DNA of 64,000 nucleotides from Chryseobacterium indologenes (lineage in GTDB: Bacteria; Bacteroidota; Bacteroidia; Flavobacteriales; Weeksellaceae): the NCBI RefSeq assembly GCF_018362995.1, contig NZ_CP074372.1, positions 1,674,001 to 1,738,000 on the forward strand, written 5' to 3'. This document shows positions 25,756 to 34,466 of this stretch, in pieces (position 1 is the stretch's first letter; every line of letters begins with the position of its first letter). A program made the position numbers and the translations under genes. The notes beneath the pieces are model-generated. The model was not told where the DNA came from and did not search any database. It saw only the letters and a program-made list of their open reading frames with translations.

Positions 25756-26613
25756 CTATTTTTCATTGATAGAATAACTACATTCAATTCTTACATTTCT
25801 GATTCCATTTATATCACCACCATACCAAGCATCCTGGTTTTGTCCGGCATATAAGTGGGCTGTAGTTAAAAGACTATTCTTATCTTCATCAAAGATATCG
25901 CACTGTATAGATTTATTGGATTCCGTAAGGTCTGCCTTATAATTAAAACTTAAATTATCACCTATATCATAATGATCAGTAACAGTATTTTCAACTCTGA
26001 ACCTATCACTCCAGTTAGATCCACTTACTCTGTACTGTATAGGCACTTCAGTTTTATTAACAAACTTAATATTTGTATTGATAACGTTTATCTTTCTTCC
26101 CATATCCAGTTTATAAATGTGTACAGATAACCTTTTTCCCTCCAGTGATCCTAAATCGAAACCTTCAGGAATTGTATTCAGTCCATTTCCAAACATTCTC
26201 AAAATCGCATAGCTTTGACTTAATTCATATCTCAAAAGATAATATTCAGTTTCTTTTAATGTTTCTTCTGCTATTTCTTTTACTTTAAAAGTGTAAGGAG
26301 CACTCCCTAATAAGAATTGCTTTTCCACAGCATTGTCAGTTTGTCTTACGGTGACCACCTGATCATCTTCATTTTGTGAGCTAATAACAATCCGGAATTT
26401 CAGATTTCCAATGTTGTTTGTAGAATAGTAAATGAATCCATTATCTATAAGTGCCAGACTATTGGCAAGTATTATCATTTCTTTATTGGTCAGAGCATCT
26501 TGCCTATGTCTTAAAGAATCTATCAGTTCCGAAAATTGGCCTTGCGTTGGATGTTTACCTGTTTCAAAATAGGTTTTTAATTCTTTCCTTGGAGTTAATT
26601 CATTTTTTTCCAT
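25756..26613 (-). CDS. Accessory protein with FETGxxPTQxQF motif, paralogue 2
   Basis: A 285-residue protein that aligns from end to end with the gene downstream (24601-25464). Shared landmarks are LKTYFETGKHPTQ, SLRHRQD, FLLGSAPYTFKVK, INVINTNIKFVNKTEVPIQY, VTDHYD and YAGQNQDAWYGG. Divergence is moderate, so the duplication is not recent. The conserved C-terminal tryptophan and glycine signature suggests a structural or binding surface. It is preceded by two leader elements and is the first gene of a leftward group ending at the ATPase and lysis pair. Confidence 0.6.
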   Translation of the reverse strand: MEKNELTPRKELKTYFETGKHPTQGQFSELIDSLRHRQDALTNKEMIILANSLALIDNGFIYYSTNNIGNLKFRIVISSQNEDDQVVTVRQTDNAVEKQFLLGSAPYTFKVKEIAEETLKETEYYLLRYELSQSYAILRMFGNGLNTIPEGFDLGSLEGKRLSVHIYKLDMGRKINVINTNIKFVNKTEVPIQYRVSGSNWSDRFRVENTVTDHYDIGDNLSFNYKADLTESNKSIQCDIFDEDKNSLLTTAHLYAGQNQDAWYGGDINGIRNVRIECSYSINEK

Positions 26614-26691
26614 AATATTTCACTATTCTTTACTATTTATGTATGATTAATATGATTGTTTTTTGAGGTACTGGTTAGTATTGGTGATCTT

Positions 26692-26764
26692 AACTCCAAA
26701 ATTCATCTTTTTTTGATACCTGTGAAAGTTTTGGGTCCTTCCGATTCTGTAGTTGCAGTACCTG
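26692..26764 (-). repeat. Leader element, copy f
   Basis: About 80 bases upstream of the gene at 25756-26613. It carries TGTGAAAGTTTTGGG and CTGTAGTTGCAGTACC. Confidence 0.7.
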
Positions 26765-26804
26765 TTGTTTTGGTAAAACCGAATGGCTTTCTGCTTAAAT
26801 TCAA

Positions 26805-26876
26805 AGCTCAAAATTCATACTTTTTTTGTTCCTGTGAAAGTTTTTTGGCGCCTCTATTCTGTAGTTGCAGTACCCT
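26805..26876 (-). repeat. Leader element, copy g
   Basis: In tandem with copy f, 113 bases away, the same spacing as copies a and b. It carries TGTGAAAGTTTTTTGG and CTGTAGTTGCAGTACC. Confidence 0.7.
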
Positions 26877-26957
26877 TTTTTTCAGAATAATTTAAATAGC
26901 TATGTTTTGTCATCTCAAGAGTTTTTGTTTGAATAAAACCTAACCTGTATCTATAAT

Positions 26958-26992
26958 AAAAAAGGCTCAGATTATAAAATCCAAGCCTTTTT
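26958..26992 (-). terminator. Intrinsic terminator after the repeat protein
   Basis: Stem AAAAAGGCT/AGCCTTTTT around a loop of about 15 bases. It closes the leftward gene at 27037-27444. Confidence 0.7.
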
Positions 26993-27036
26993 AACTTATA
27001 TAATTAACGTTAGTTTCTTTTTCGCAGCATTGATGA

Positions 27037-27444
27037 TTAATCCAGTTTAAAAAAGAAATACACTACTGCCGCCCATTCTTTTTTAACTCCTCTCGCATAA
27101 CCAATCGTGCTATGGCTGCTGTTTTCTACCGTTCCATCGTCTTTGATGTAGCCAATGGTGGAATGACTGCTGTTTTCCACAGTCCCGTCTTTTTTTACAT
27201 AACCTACCGTAGAATGGCTTTTGTTTTCGATAGTTCCGTCACTTTTAATGTAGCCAATAGTGCTTCGGCTTTTATTTTCGATAGTCCCATCACTTTTAAT
27301 GTATCCCACAGTGGAGTGGCTGCTGTTTTCTATAGTTCCGTCAGTTTTAATATATCCTGTGGTACCGTGACTTCCTGATTCTATAGTTTGGGCACCTACT
27401 GAAAGGCCGAAGAGAAGGGAACAAAAGAATAATATTTTTTTCAT
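27037..27444 (-). CDS. Secreted 17-residue tandem-repeat protein
   Basis: A 135-residue protein with a signal peptide (MKKILFFCSLLFGLSVGAQ) followed by about five tandem copies of a 17-residue unit of the form STIGYIKSDGTIENKSH, then a hydrophobic/basic tail (EWAAVVYFFFKLD). Short repeats with GYIK-DGT are common in exported flavobacterial proteins of unknown role and probably form a small beta structure. It has its own promoter and terminator, so it is an independent unit inside the locus and may be unrelated to the particle. Confidence 0.75.
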   Translation of the reverse strand: MKKILFFCSLLFGLSVGAQTIESGSHGTTGYIKTDGTIENSSHSTVGYIKSDGTIENKSRSTIGYIKSDGTIENKSHSTVGYVKKDGTVENSSHSTIGYIKDDGTVENSSHSTIGYARGVKKEWAAVVYFFFKLD

Positions 27445-27490
27445 ATTTAAGATTTTAATGGATTATTAACTTTGGTTTATTTGATGTATT

Positions 27491-27523
27491 CAAAAGTATT
27501 GATTATTCTTTTATGTTATACAA
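27491..27523 (-). promoter_or_regulatory. Promoter of the repeat protein
   Basis: On the minus strand TTG (27521-27523), a 22-base spacer and TACTTTTG (27491-27498) match the Bacteroidota TTG-N17-23-TAnnTTTG pattern, 46 bases before the start codon. Confidence 0.55.
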
Positions 27524-27574
27524 TTAAAATAAAACTGTAATTTATATTTGTGGAAGAGTGAGTTTATTAGAAGA

Positions 27575-27607
27575 AAAAGCGAAACTTCTAATTGAAGTTT
27601 CGCTTTT
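27575..27607. terminator. Intrinsic terminator after the effector/partner pair
   Basis: A 14-base perfect stem (27575-27588 with 27594-27607) with a 5-base loop and A/T tails on both sides. Confidence 0.85.
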
Positions 27608-27625
27608 ATAAACAGTTACAAAATG

Positions 27626-28771
27626 TTACAATTCTTGATCTTTATAACGATAATAAAACTCCATTTGCTCTGATAAGATATTATAGATTTCTGTCCAGCC
27701 ATGTGTCCTGGACAGATCAATCGCCAGCCCCCAACACATTTCTACGGTATCCAGATCTCCTCTTTTTCCTGCCCAATAACTGGCACTTATTAATGCATTC
27801 CAGCAACCTATTGGATCGTTATGCTCTTTTTCTAATATTACAGCAGCTTTAATATGCAAATCACCTGCATAACCTCTTACCTTTCTAATAGCTCCTGTAG
27901 CTTCGAAGAGAGGGTGCTCCTGTACTTCTTTCGGAAAAATTACAAATTTACTTTCTCGTTCTGAATCAAATGAAACAGATATGGGATCCAACAGAGAACT
28001 TGAATGCCCTTCTCCTATTCTGTATTTTTCTATATCACTATCATCACAATCAAAGCCATGGGGTAATTTCGCACAGCGCCAGTAATGTTTCCATTTATCC
28101 TCAAGTTCCATTGTAATTCTTGAATATGCTCTTTTAGCAAGAACATTCCCTATGTAATTATTCCAAAGTCCGTAATCAGTATTCTGGTATTCTGGTAAAT
28201 AAATACAGTCATCAATTAGCTGATCAAACAATTCAAAGGCTTTTGCATTTTCAGGTGTATTGTAATAATGATTCCAAAATTCTTTGTAAAAATCTTCTTT
28301 ATATTCAGAAGCATTTTCAAAACGCTCCAGATTTGATTCTGATAATAAAAATTGTTTTAAAAACTCCAGATCTCCACCTCCGAAATAATCAAAAAATGGC
28401 TGAGAAAGTATCATCGTTTCTTCTATATTATCTTTAGATCTTTTGATAAAAAAATCTTCATCAAAATAAATCAAATTTGCCATAGGTATAAGTGCTTTTA
28501 TATTTGGAGCAAGCATAAAACACTCGTGATATACATTGTCAAATAATACAATGGGAGTATCGTGATATATTGATTTATTAGGAATCAACTGGAAAGCTAT
28601 AATATTTTTTGCTTGAAAACCAAGAGGCATTATAGACCAAAAACCTTTTTTAAAGAGCTTCATCAATAACGCTTTTTCATCTTCATGTTCAAAAGTGAAA
28701 TTAAATTTTTTTTTGATATCTCTATTTTTGTAAACTTCCTTTAAATCGGAATGAATTTTGTTTATTTTCAT
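27626..28771 (-). CDS. Unknown protein coupled to the large effector; possible immunity protein
   Basis: A 381-residue cytoplasmic protein with no signal or membrane segment, acidic and aromatic-rich. The N-terminal half contains FFDYFGGGDLEFLKQFLLSE, the C-terminal half a helical segment with ALISASYWAGKRGDLDTVEM and SRTHGWTEIYNIL. I do not recognise a family. It starts 2 bases after the stop codon of the 1401-residue toxin-like gene and is followed by a strong terminator, so the two form a tight unit. That position is typical of immunity proteins of polymorphic toxins. A chaperone or loading factor is the main alternative. Confidence 0.5.
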   Translation of the reverse strand: MKINKIHSDLKEVYKNRDIKKKFNFTFEHEDEKALLMKLFKKGFWSIMPLGFQAKNIIAFQLIPNKSIYHDTPIVLFDNVYHECFMLAPNIKALIPMANLIYFDEDFFIKRSKDNIEETMILSQPFFDYFGGGDLEFLKQFLLSESNLERFENASEYKEDFYKEFWNHYYNTPENAKAFELFDQLIDDCIYLPEYQNTDYGLWNNYIGNVLAKRAYSRITMELEDKWKHYWRCAKLPHGFDCDDSDIEKYRIGEGHSSSLLDPISVSFDSERESKFVIFPKEVQEHPLFEATGAIRKVRGYAGDLHIKAAVILEKEHNDPIGCWNALISASYWAGKRGDLDTVEMCWGLAIDLSRTHGWTEIYNILSEQMEFYYRYKDQEL

Positions 28772-28773
28772 GA

Positions 28774-31700
28774 TTAATCTATTTTTTTAACTACATGATT
28801 TCCCCAGATTTCTCTCGATAACATTTCTACTTTTTCAAGGGCATTTTCTCTTGTTTTCTGATCTCCTTCCAATTCCTTATGTTCTTCTAAAGCAGCCTTT
28901 AAAACATCCAAACTATTATTTAAAGAATATTCAAAAGAGTATTGAGCAGTTTCATTAATCTGTTTAAGAATTTCCCTTTTATGCTCTTTTATTATATCCT
29001 CATCTACCATTATCTGATTATTATCATTTTTAACTCCAAATTTAATAATATAATCGTTAATTTCAGTATTAATACTTTTCGCAATTAACCCCGTTGCTTC
29101 AGCAGTATGTTTATCCGATTTTACGATAATACCAGTTTCACTTTCCTTAATGATTTCAATTTCACTTTTTCCACTTTTAATAATATTATGTATCTTTTCG
29201 ACAAATCCTTCAAAGTGATGTTTTCTGAATGATGCAACCAATCGACCTTTCGCCTTATCAAAAATCACCACTCTGTAACCTCCACTGTTTTGGGTTGTTT
29301 CTTCTATCGTTTTTAAGGCTTTTTCCTGTAGTTTTTCGTTATGGATACCCATATCACCACCAACTTTATGTGTCTTTTCATGAATCAGAATCGCTGGTAA
29401 TTTATCTCCCGCTTTGTTAAATTTGCTAGTAATTGAAACTGCTCGCTTGGTGAATTTTTCTCCTAAATCTTCATAAGAAGGGTTCTTTGTTAATGTTTGT
29501 CCTACTTTCTTATACAAATTAACAATAGCATTTCTTAATTCTTTTTCTGGCACGTGGTGCGACTGTCTTGGTTTTCCATCTTTTGGTATATTGTGAAGCC
29601 CAACCACTAATCCATGGTCTCCTATGTTTTGTAAATCAGTTCCATCTGCCAGATCAATCAATCTATATTTTCTTCCAAATCTTGAAATACTTAAAGCTAA
29701 ATTATCTAATTTCTTTTGAGACTCTTCAACTTTCTTAATTTTATCAGATTGACTATCTTTCATTTGCTCAGCATCATTTAATTCTTTTTCAGCATTTTGA
29801 GTTTCAGCTTTTAAATTACTAATATCATTCTGAACCTCTCCTCCTTTACCATTGAATTCTTCTGCGTCAGGATTAGCTTTAGCATATTTTGCTGCGCTGG
29901 CAAGTTTTTCAGATAATAATCTTTTCTCACTCGCCATGTAAATCTTTCTTTTTTCAAAAGTAAGTGTATGTTTTTCCCCATTCATTGTAAATGGTTCCGG
30001 AGTAATTTCAGAATCCATATTGTTGATATGTTTATCATCTACTTTCTCTTTTTTCTTACCGGATCCAAGTTTTCCAACTCCTAATTTGGCGAACAGTTTA
30101 CTTCCTTTCTCCTTCACAAAAGTCCAGAACTTAGTAATAGCCTTCACAATACGCTCACGTATTTTGCGTATTACCCCCACAACTTTATCTGCTAATCCGC
30201 CAATTCCCAACAATGAAGCTAAGAAACCAATCAGTACAGGAACCGCTTTGCCTAATGCATTTTCTATAGCTTTGGCTACTGCCCCTACATTTCCGCTGGC
30301 AATTGCTTTTATACTATCAGTAAAGGCTTTTACCAGTTCCATGATTTGTGCTGCACGCTGAATGAAGAATTTTACGACATCTATAATCGCCATAGCAGCT
30401 TTAATAAAGGCTCCTACCGGAGTCATTAATCCCATGATCCATTTAATCCCTGCCTGGATTACCTGTGTCTGGATGATATCCATAATCGCATCCATAACGG
30501 TTTCTTTCAGATCGGCAAACTGATCTTTCAAGTGCTCCCAAAGTCCGGCAACACCTTCTTTACGAACAATTTGTACCATTTCAAAGCTTGTTTCAAGAAC
30601 TTTCATTACAGGTTCTCCTACCACTTTAGAACCGATGGCTCTAATGCCGCTCCATGTTAAACCAAGCACCTGTGTTGTGATGGAGAAAATTCCTTTTAAT
30701 GAGAATACATCTTCCGGCATCGTTATAGAAATACCTTTCATCGCTCCGGTTAACCAACCGAAGAAACCTGTTTTAAGGTGGGTCCAGATATTGTTCCCGA
30801 AATTGGTAAATCCTTGAGAAACTCCGGCAATAAGGTTTTTAAAGAAACCTATCGGATCTGTGATGATTGCCTGGATTGCATCTACAACACCAGCCAGTAA
30901 ATTGGTAAGTGTGTTTTTAATTTCAATGATAAAGGCAAATACTCCGCTCAATGCTCCCAATGCTTTGTTGACCCATCCGCTGTTCTGCGATTTCAATGTT
31001 TCAATTCTGGCATCAATTTCAGCCACATTTTCGGCATATTTTTTAGCGAGCACATCAATTAATGCCTCTTTTTTGTTGTTTACACTTTCTTCCAGCGCGT
31101 TGAATTTACTTTGGATATCAGCAATTGCTTCTTTTCCTATCTTGCGTAAACTTGGTGATAAGCTGTTAACGTAGGTTTGTACATCTTTTTTGCCTTTGGC
31201 AATTTTACCTTTTGCAGCATTAAGCTGATTGGTAACATGGGTAGCAATATCATCAATATAGCGGTCCATAGTTTTAATATATACCTCTTTACCACTCTTG
31301 AAATAAGCATTGACCTCTTTAGGCAATCCGGTGACTTTGTCCCATATCCATAAACCTGCAGCCGCTAGAGCACCATAACTTTTAGCAGCATCACCATAAC
31401 GTTTCAGTTTGTAGGCACGCATATTTTTATCAATATGATCTTCAAATGCTTTTTTGGCTGCTTTACTGCCTGTGTCAAATTTGGATGCTACCGTTTTATC
31501 CAAACTATTTAAAATGGTATCTACCTCATTCTTAGAGTTGAGATAAATGCTATTAATATGGTCAGCAATTTCTTTACGTTTTTGGCTGTCTTTGGTAGCC
31601 GTTTGCTTTTGCTCACCATGTGCATTGCCTAGTCCGCCTTTACGGGCACTGTGCATTCCGGTGATATGATGAACCGCCTGCGCCTGTGCCTGGTTCTTGG

Positions 31701-32979
31701 TTTTCGATAATTCTTTTTCTTCTGTGTTTCTAAACTTCTGTGTGGCGGCGGCACTTTGGGTTTGAGCTTTGTTCTTTTCTGTCAAAGCATTCTTAAACGA
31801 AGGTTCATTGGAATTGGCGAGCATATTATCAGTAACTCCATGAGCTTTCATTTCATTATCAATACCTGCTGTTTGTTCCTGTATCGGATTTTCCACACCT
31901 GCAGCGTCTCTTTTAGAAGGCATTGCTTTGGCTACATTTGGGGTACCCGGAGCTTTTCCTACCTCAGGTGTTGGCATTTTTGCAACAGAACGAACCGGCT
32001 GTGCAGCTGTATTAGGTTTTGCAGCCGTTGTGGTAGCAATATCATTTGAAGCGGCATTTTTTTCATTTTTAACATCACCCATTGCCCTCTGATTCACCTC
32101 CTGTATATTATTGTTTTTCTCAAACTCATCAGCTGCGGCTTCATCCTTCGGAAGTTGAATGTCTTCAATTTTGGCTTTCAATAAGGCTTTAAAATCTTCT
32201 TTACTGAATGTACCCGGTTTTTGTGCATCCATTGTATCTACCTGACTGGCCTGCGCCATACTTTCACGCTCATTGGCTGGTGATGGCGCGGCGGCCTGTG
32301 CATCTTCCGATGATTTTTTTGCAGGTTCGTGGCGTTTTTGCACCTGAGCCGTAGCACTGATTCGTCCGCTTAACTCTATAAATCCTGGATTGTCCGTAGC
32401 ATTTGCAGAAGTTTTAGTTTCAGCATCAGCCTCTACCGCTTTCTCTTCAGTTACTGACTGAGGTTTTTCTACAGCAGCAACTTCCGGTTTCTTTGATACG
32501 GCTTTTGCTGCAACTTTCGTATCTGCTTTTGCTTCTGGACTGCTTTTGCTCTCTTGATATACTACAGCTTGTTCTTGTACTGTTTTGGGCAGATAAGTTC
32601 CCGATTTGATGTTATGATAATCTTGTATTTGATTGTTATTCAAAGTGGCTATATAGCCTTTTTCAATATTCTTGGTGTCCGGATGATTGATATCGCCGGT
32701 TTTTGATAGACTTTCCTGGAGTTTTCCATATTTTTTTTCTGATCCCTGTCCATAAATATCTCGTGAATCATGAACACCCGCAATAGTACCATTGAGACTA
32801 AGCAAGTTATCATTGTGGCTTGATGATCCATTTTTAACGGATGATTCTCCAGATTTCTGTGTTTGTACATTAGCCGTTGCTACCTCAGACAGAGGTACAA
32901 CCTGAGCTTCCAACCTTTGCTTCTGACTCTGGTTTTTATGGCCTTTATTGTCTATTTCTACAGGTTTTGCTGCTTTCAT
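28774..32979 (-). CDS. Large polymorphic-toxin-like eCIS effector with C-terminal SHH/HNH-type candidate domain
   Basis: The ATG at 32979 (MKAAKPVEI) is preferred over the upstream frame start at 33030, giving 1401 residues. Residues 1 to about 440 are disordered and Ala/Lys/Gln-rich. Residues about 470-960 are helical with several hydrophobic stretches (for example ALSGVFAFIIEIKNTLTNLL), resembling the carrier part of large eCIS-associated proteins. After a coiled coil, a distinct C-terminal region carries RQSHHVPEKELRN near residue 1140 and LIHEKTHKVGG near 1200. His-His pairs of this type mark HNH/Endonuclease VII-fold nuclease toxins; that assignment is inference. A DUF4157 HExxH motif was not seen. 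Confidence 0.6.
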   Translation of the reverse strand: MKAAKPVEIDNKGHKNQSQKQRLEAQVVPLSEVATANVQTQKSGESSVKNGSSSHNDNLLSLNGTIAGVHDSRDIYGQGSEKKYGKLQESLSKTGDINHPDTKNIEKGYIATLNNNQIQDYHNIKSGTYLPKTVQEQAVVYQESKSSPEAKADTKVAAKAVSKKPEVAAVEKPQSVTEEKAVEADAETKTSANATDNPGFIELSGRISATAQVQKRHEPAKKSSEDAQAAAPSPANERESMAQASQVDTMDAQKPGTFSKEDFKALLKAKIEDIQLPKDEAAADEFEKNNNIQEVNQRAMGDVKNEKNAASNDIATTTAAKPNTAAQPVRSVAKMPTPEVGKAPGTPNVAKAMPSKRDAAGVENPIQEQTAGIDNEMKAHGVTDNMLANSNEPSFKNALTEKNKAQTQSAAATQKFRNTEEKELSKTKNQAQAQAVHHITGMHSARKGGLGNAHGEQKQTATKDSQKRKEIADHINSIYLNSKNEVDTILNSLDKTVASKFDTGSKAAKKAFEDHIDKNMRAYKLKRYGDAAKSYGALAAAGLWIWDKVTGLPKEVNAYFKSGKEVYIKTMDRYIDDIATHVTNQLNAAKGKIAKGKKDVQTYVNSLSPSLRKIGKEAIADIQSKFNALEESVNNKKEALIDVLAKKYAENVAEIDARIETLKSQNSGWVNKALGALSGVFAFIIEIKNTLTNLLAGVVDAIQAIITDPIGFFKNLIAGVSQGFTNFGNNIWTHLKTGFFGWLTGAMKGISITMPEDVFSLKGIFSITTQVLGLTWSGIRAIGSKVVGEPVMKVLETSFEMVQIVRKEGVAGLWEHLKDQFADLKETVMDAIMDIIQTQVIQAGIKWIMGLMTPVGAFIKAAMAIIDVVKFFIQRAAQIMELVKAFTDSIKAIASGNVGAVAKAIENALGKAVPVLIGFLASLLGIGGLADKVVGVIRKIRERIVKAITKFWTFVKEKGSKLFAKLGVGKLGSGKKKEKVDDKHINNMDSEITPEPFTMNGEKHTLTFEKRKIYMASEKRLLSEKLASAAKYAKANPDAEEFNGKGGEVQNDISNLKAETQNAEKELNDAEQMKDSQSDKIKKVEESQKKLDNLALSISRFGRKYRLIDLADGTDLQNIGDHGLVVGLHNIPKDGKPRQSHHVPEKELRNAIVNLYKKVGQTLTKNPSYEDLGEKFTKRAVSITSKFNKAGDKLPAILIHEKTHKVGGDMGIHNEKLQEKALKTIEETTQNSGGYRVVIFDKAKGRLVASFRKHHFEGFVEKIHNIIKSGKSEIEIIKESETGIIVKSDKHTAEATGLIAKSINTEINDYIIKFGVKNDNNQIMVDEDIIKEHKREILKQINETAQYSFEYSLNNSLDVLKAALEEHKELEGDQKTRENALEKVEMLSREIWGNHVVKKID

Positions 32980-33191
32980 TGACTTAGTTTTTTTAATTTC
33001 ATATTGTTTTAAAAGACCTATAAAGCACAACCAAACTGTTATGCTTTATAGGGTGCCTGCCGGGTTAGAAAAATCGTACCGTGTGTGATAGATTCTTTAA
33101 GAATGTAAGTAAATAGAAATGGTATTTGACTTTGAGAAACAGGCAACACTGAACCATTTCCTTGTTTGTTCTCTGGTTTTTTAATTTTCTG

Positions 33192-33252
33192 GTTTTTTAA
33201 GTTTTTACAATCACTCTTTTGGAGTGATCAATTCTGTAATGGCAGTAAAAAG
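33192..33252 (-). repeat. Leader element, copy h (diverged)
   Basis: Retains AATTCTGTAATGGCAGTAAA about 215 bases upstream of the effector gene, but lacks most of the rest. The 353-base gap 32980-33332 is otherwise AT-rich with no gene. Confidence 0.4.
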
Positions 33253-33332
33253 TTTTTTACTATCTTTTCTATTGTAATGATTTAAGTATACCTACAAGTC
33301 ATTTGATAGATCTTCACACCATTGATTTTCTC

Positions 33333-33707
33333 TTAATTCATATCACCTTTCTTTTCTTCTTCGTCAGACTGTCTGTCTGTCTTCACTCCATATCGGTTTT
33401 CAATAAAAAGATTCACTGCTTTATCAATCCAGTTAGGGAGATTTGTAGTAATCATTTTCAGGAATTTATCATAACCGTAGCCAAGCACAAATAATATCCC
33501 TGTTGAATACCATTTGTCATGCAACTCAGCTCTGTTCATTAAATAGCTCATTGTAAAACCTACTATTACCACTATCACCAATGTGATAAAGTGCTCCCAA
33601 GGCTGTTTTTTCTCTTTATTTTGTATGGAGACTAGTACCCTTAATAATCCTCCTGAAAATGCTATTGCAGTTCCGATCAAAAGGGCTTTTATACTATCCA
33701 AAGTCAT
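33333..33707 (-). CDS. Holin-like small membrane protein
   Basis: A 124-residue protein with three hydrophobic segments (about residues 6-27 LLIGTAIAFSGGLLRVLVSI, 37-58 FITLVIVVIVGFTMSYLM and 67-88 YSTGILFVLGYGYDKF) and a highly charged C-terminal tail (DRQSDEEEKKG). Size, topology and tail charge match phage holins, which open the inner membrane to let endolysin through. The lysozyme here has no signal peptide, so a holin is required if it works in lysis. The three lysis functions are split, with 12 kb between this gene and the spanin/lysozyme pair. Confidence 0.6.
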   Translation of the reverse strand: MTLDSIKALLIGTAIAFSGGLLRVLVSIQNKEKKQPWEHFITLVIVVIVGFTMSYLMNRAELHDKWYSTGILFVLGYGYDKFLKMITTNLPNWIDKAVNLFIENRYGVKTDRQSDEEEKKGDMN

Positions 33708-33766
33708 TATTTTCTATATAATTATTTATTAAAATTTTAATTTTTCAACAACTTTCAGATGTTCAC

Positions 33767-33934
33767 TCATTCCTGTGAAAGGATGTACATGTCATCTAAA
33801 AATTTTCTGATTTTCCGGATATTTTCACTCTCATCCGCATAAGCTAACTCATCAATAATATCACTGATATCTCTGCCTGGCTTTTTCAGTTTTTCTTTAT
33901 CTTTTTTCTTTTTTTTCTTTTCTTTCTTTTTCAT
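33767..33934 (-). CDS. Small lysine-rich protein, 55 residues
   Basis: The first 18 residues are nearly all lysine or glutamate (MKKKEKKKKKKDKEKLKK), followed by PGRDISDIIDELAYADE and ENIRKIRKFLDDMYILSQE. The C-terminal half looks like a genuine amphipathic helix. It lies directly upstream of the holin-like gene on the same strand. No function is known, and low-complexity coding leaves some doubt. Confidence 0.45.
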   Translation of the reverse strand: MKKKEKKKKKKDKEKLKKPGRDISDIIDELAYADESENIRKIRKFLDDMYILSQE

Positions 33935-33949
33935 GGCTTCTAGAATTTT

Positions 33950-34027
33950 TTAAAATGATTTTTTAGTTTTTTTAATTGATTTCTCTTCCAATACACTAAG
34001 GTCAAACGGTTCCTTTTTACAATTCAT
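33950..34027 (-). CDS. Possible 25-residue peptide
   Basis: A frame starting MNCKKEPFDLSVLEEKS and ending KKTKKSF, 15 bases upstream of the lysine-rich protein. The composition is plausible but the length gives little support. Confidence 0.25.
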   Translation of the reverse strand: MNCKKEPFDLSVLEEKSIKKTKKSF

Positions 34028-34307
34028 GTTTCATTTAAAACAACAGAACTAATAAGCAAAAACCGTTTTTCACCTTAATATTTTACCTATAATTTAAATT
34101 TGAGAAAGATATCAGAGCAGCCTTTTAATCTGATGCATGGCTGTTGAGGATTTAGCAATAACCTGGAATCCTTTTTATCTTTTTAGAATGAATAATTTCA
34201 AGAAATGAATTATGAATACACACTATCTACAAACATTATCTTACTGATATTCACATTACAACATTATATTAATATGGTAAGGACTGAGCTTCTTCCGTGA
34301 TCATGCG

Positions 34308-34466
34308 TTATGGCTGAAGAATGATGTTATATATTGTTCTTTCAGACAAAAACAACATTTCCATCAGCTCATTAACAATCACTTTCATTTGTTTATCCTG
34401 ATTACGTCTTACATAATCAATGACAAAATCTTTTCTTTTTTCGACTAATTCTTTGCTACGTTTCAT
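34308..34466 (-). CDS. Small helix-turn-helix protein, 52 residues
   Basis: Starts MKRSKELVEKRKDFVIDYVR and ends with ELMEMLFLSERTIYNIILQP. LSERTIYNII reads as a recognition helix, and the basic N-terminus plus helix fits the small DNA-binding proteins often found in Bacteroidota phage-like regions. It is the first recognisable gene downstream of the leftward promoter at 35132-35162. It may be a second regulator of the accessory genes. It is too short for confident family assignment. Confidence 0.5.
   Translation of the reverse strand: MKRSKELVEKRKDFVIDYVRRNQDKQMKVIVNELMEMLFLSERTIYNIILQP

Noticed and set aside
27079..27378. Regular 51-base repeats that could look like a CRISPR array
   Set aside because: They are in-frame coding repeats of a 17-residue unit in a secreted protein, with no spacers of unique sequence.
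28774..32979. Assignment of the large effector as a DUF4157 protease-type eCIS protein
   Set aside because: The HExxH signature of that domain was not found in the N-terminal region; the only similar histidines are near the C-terminus in a different context.
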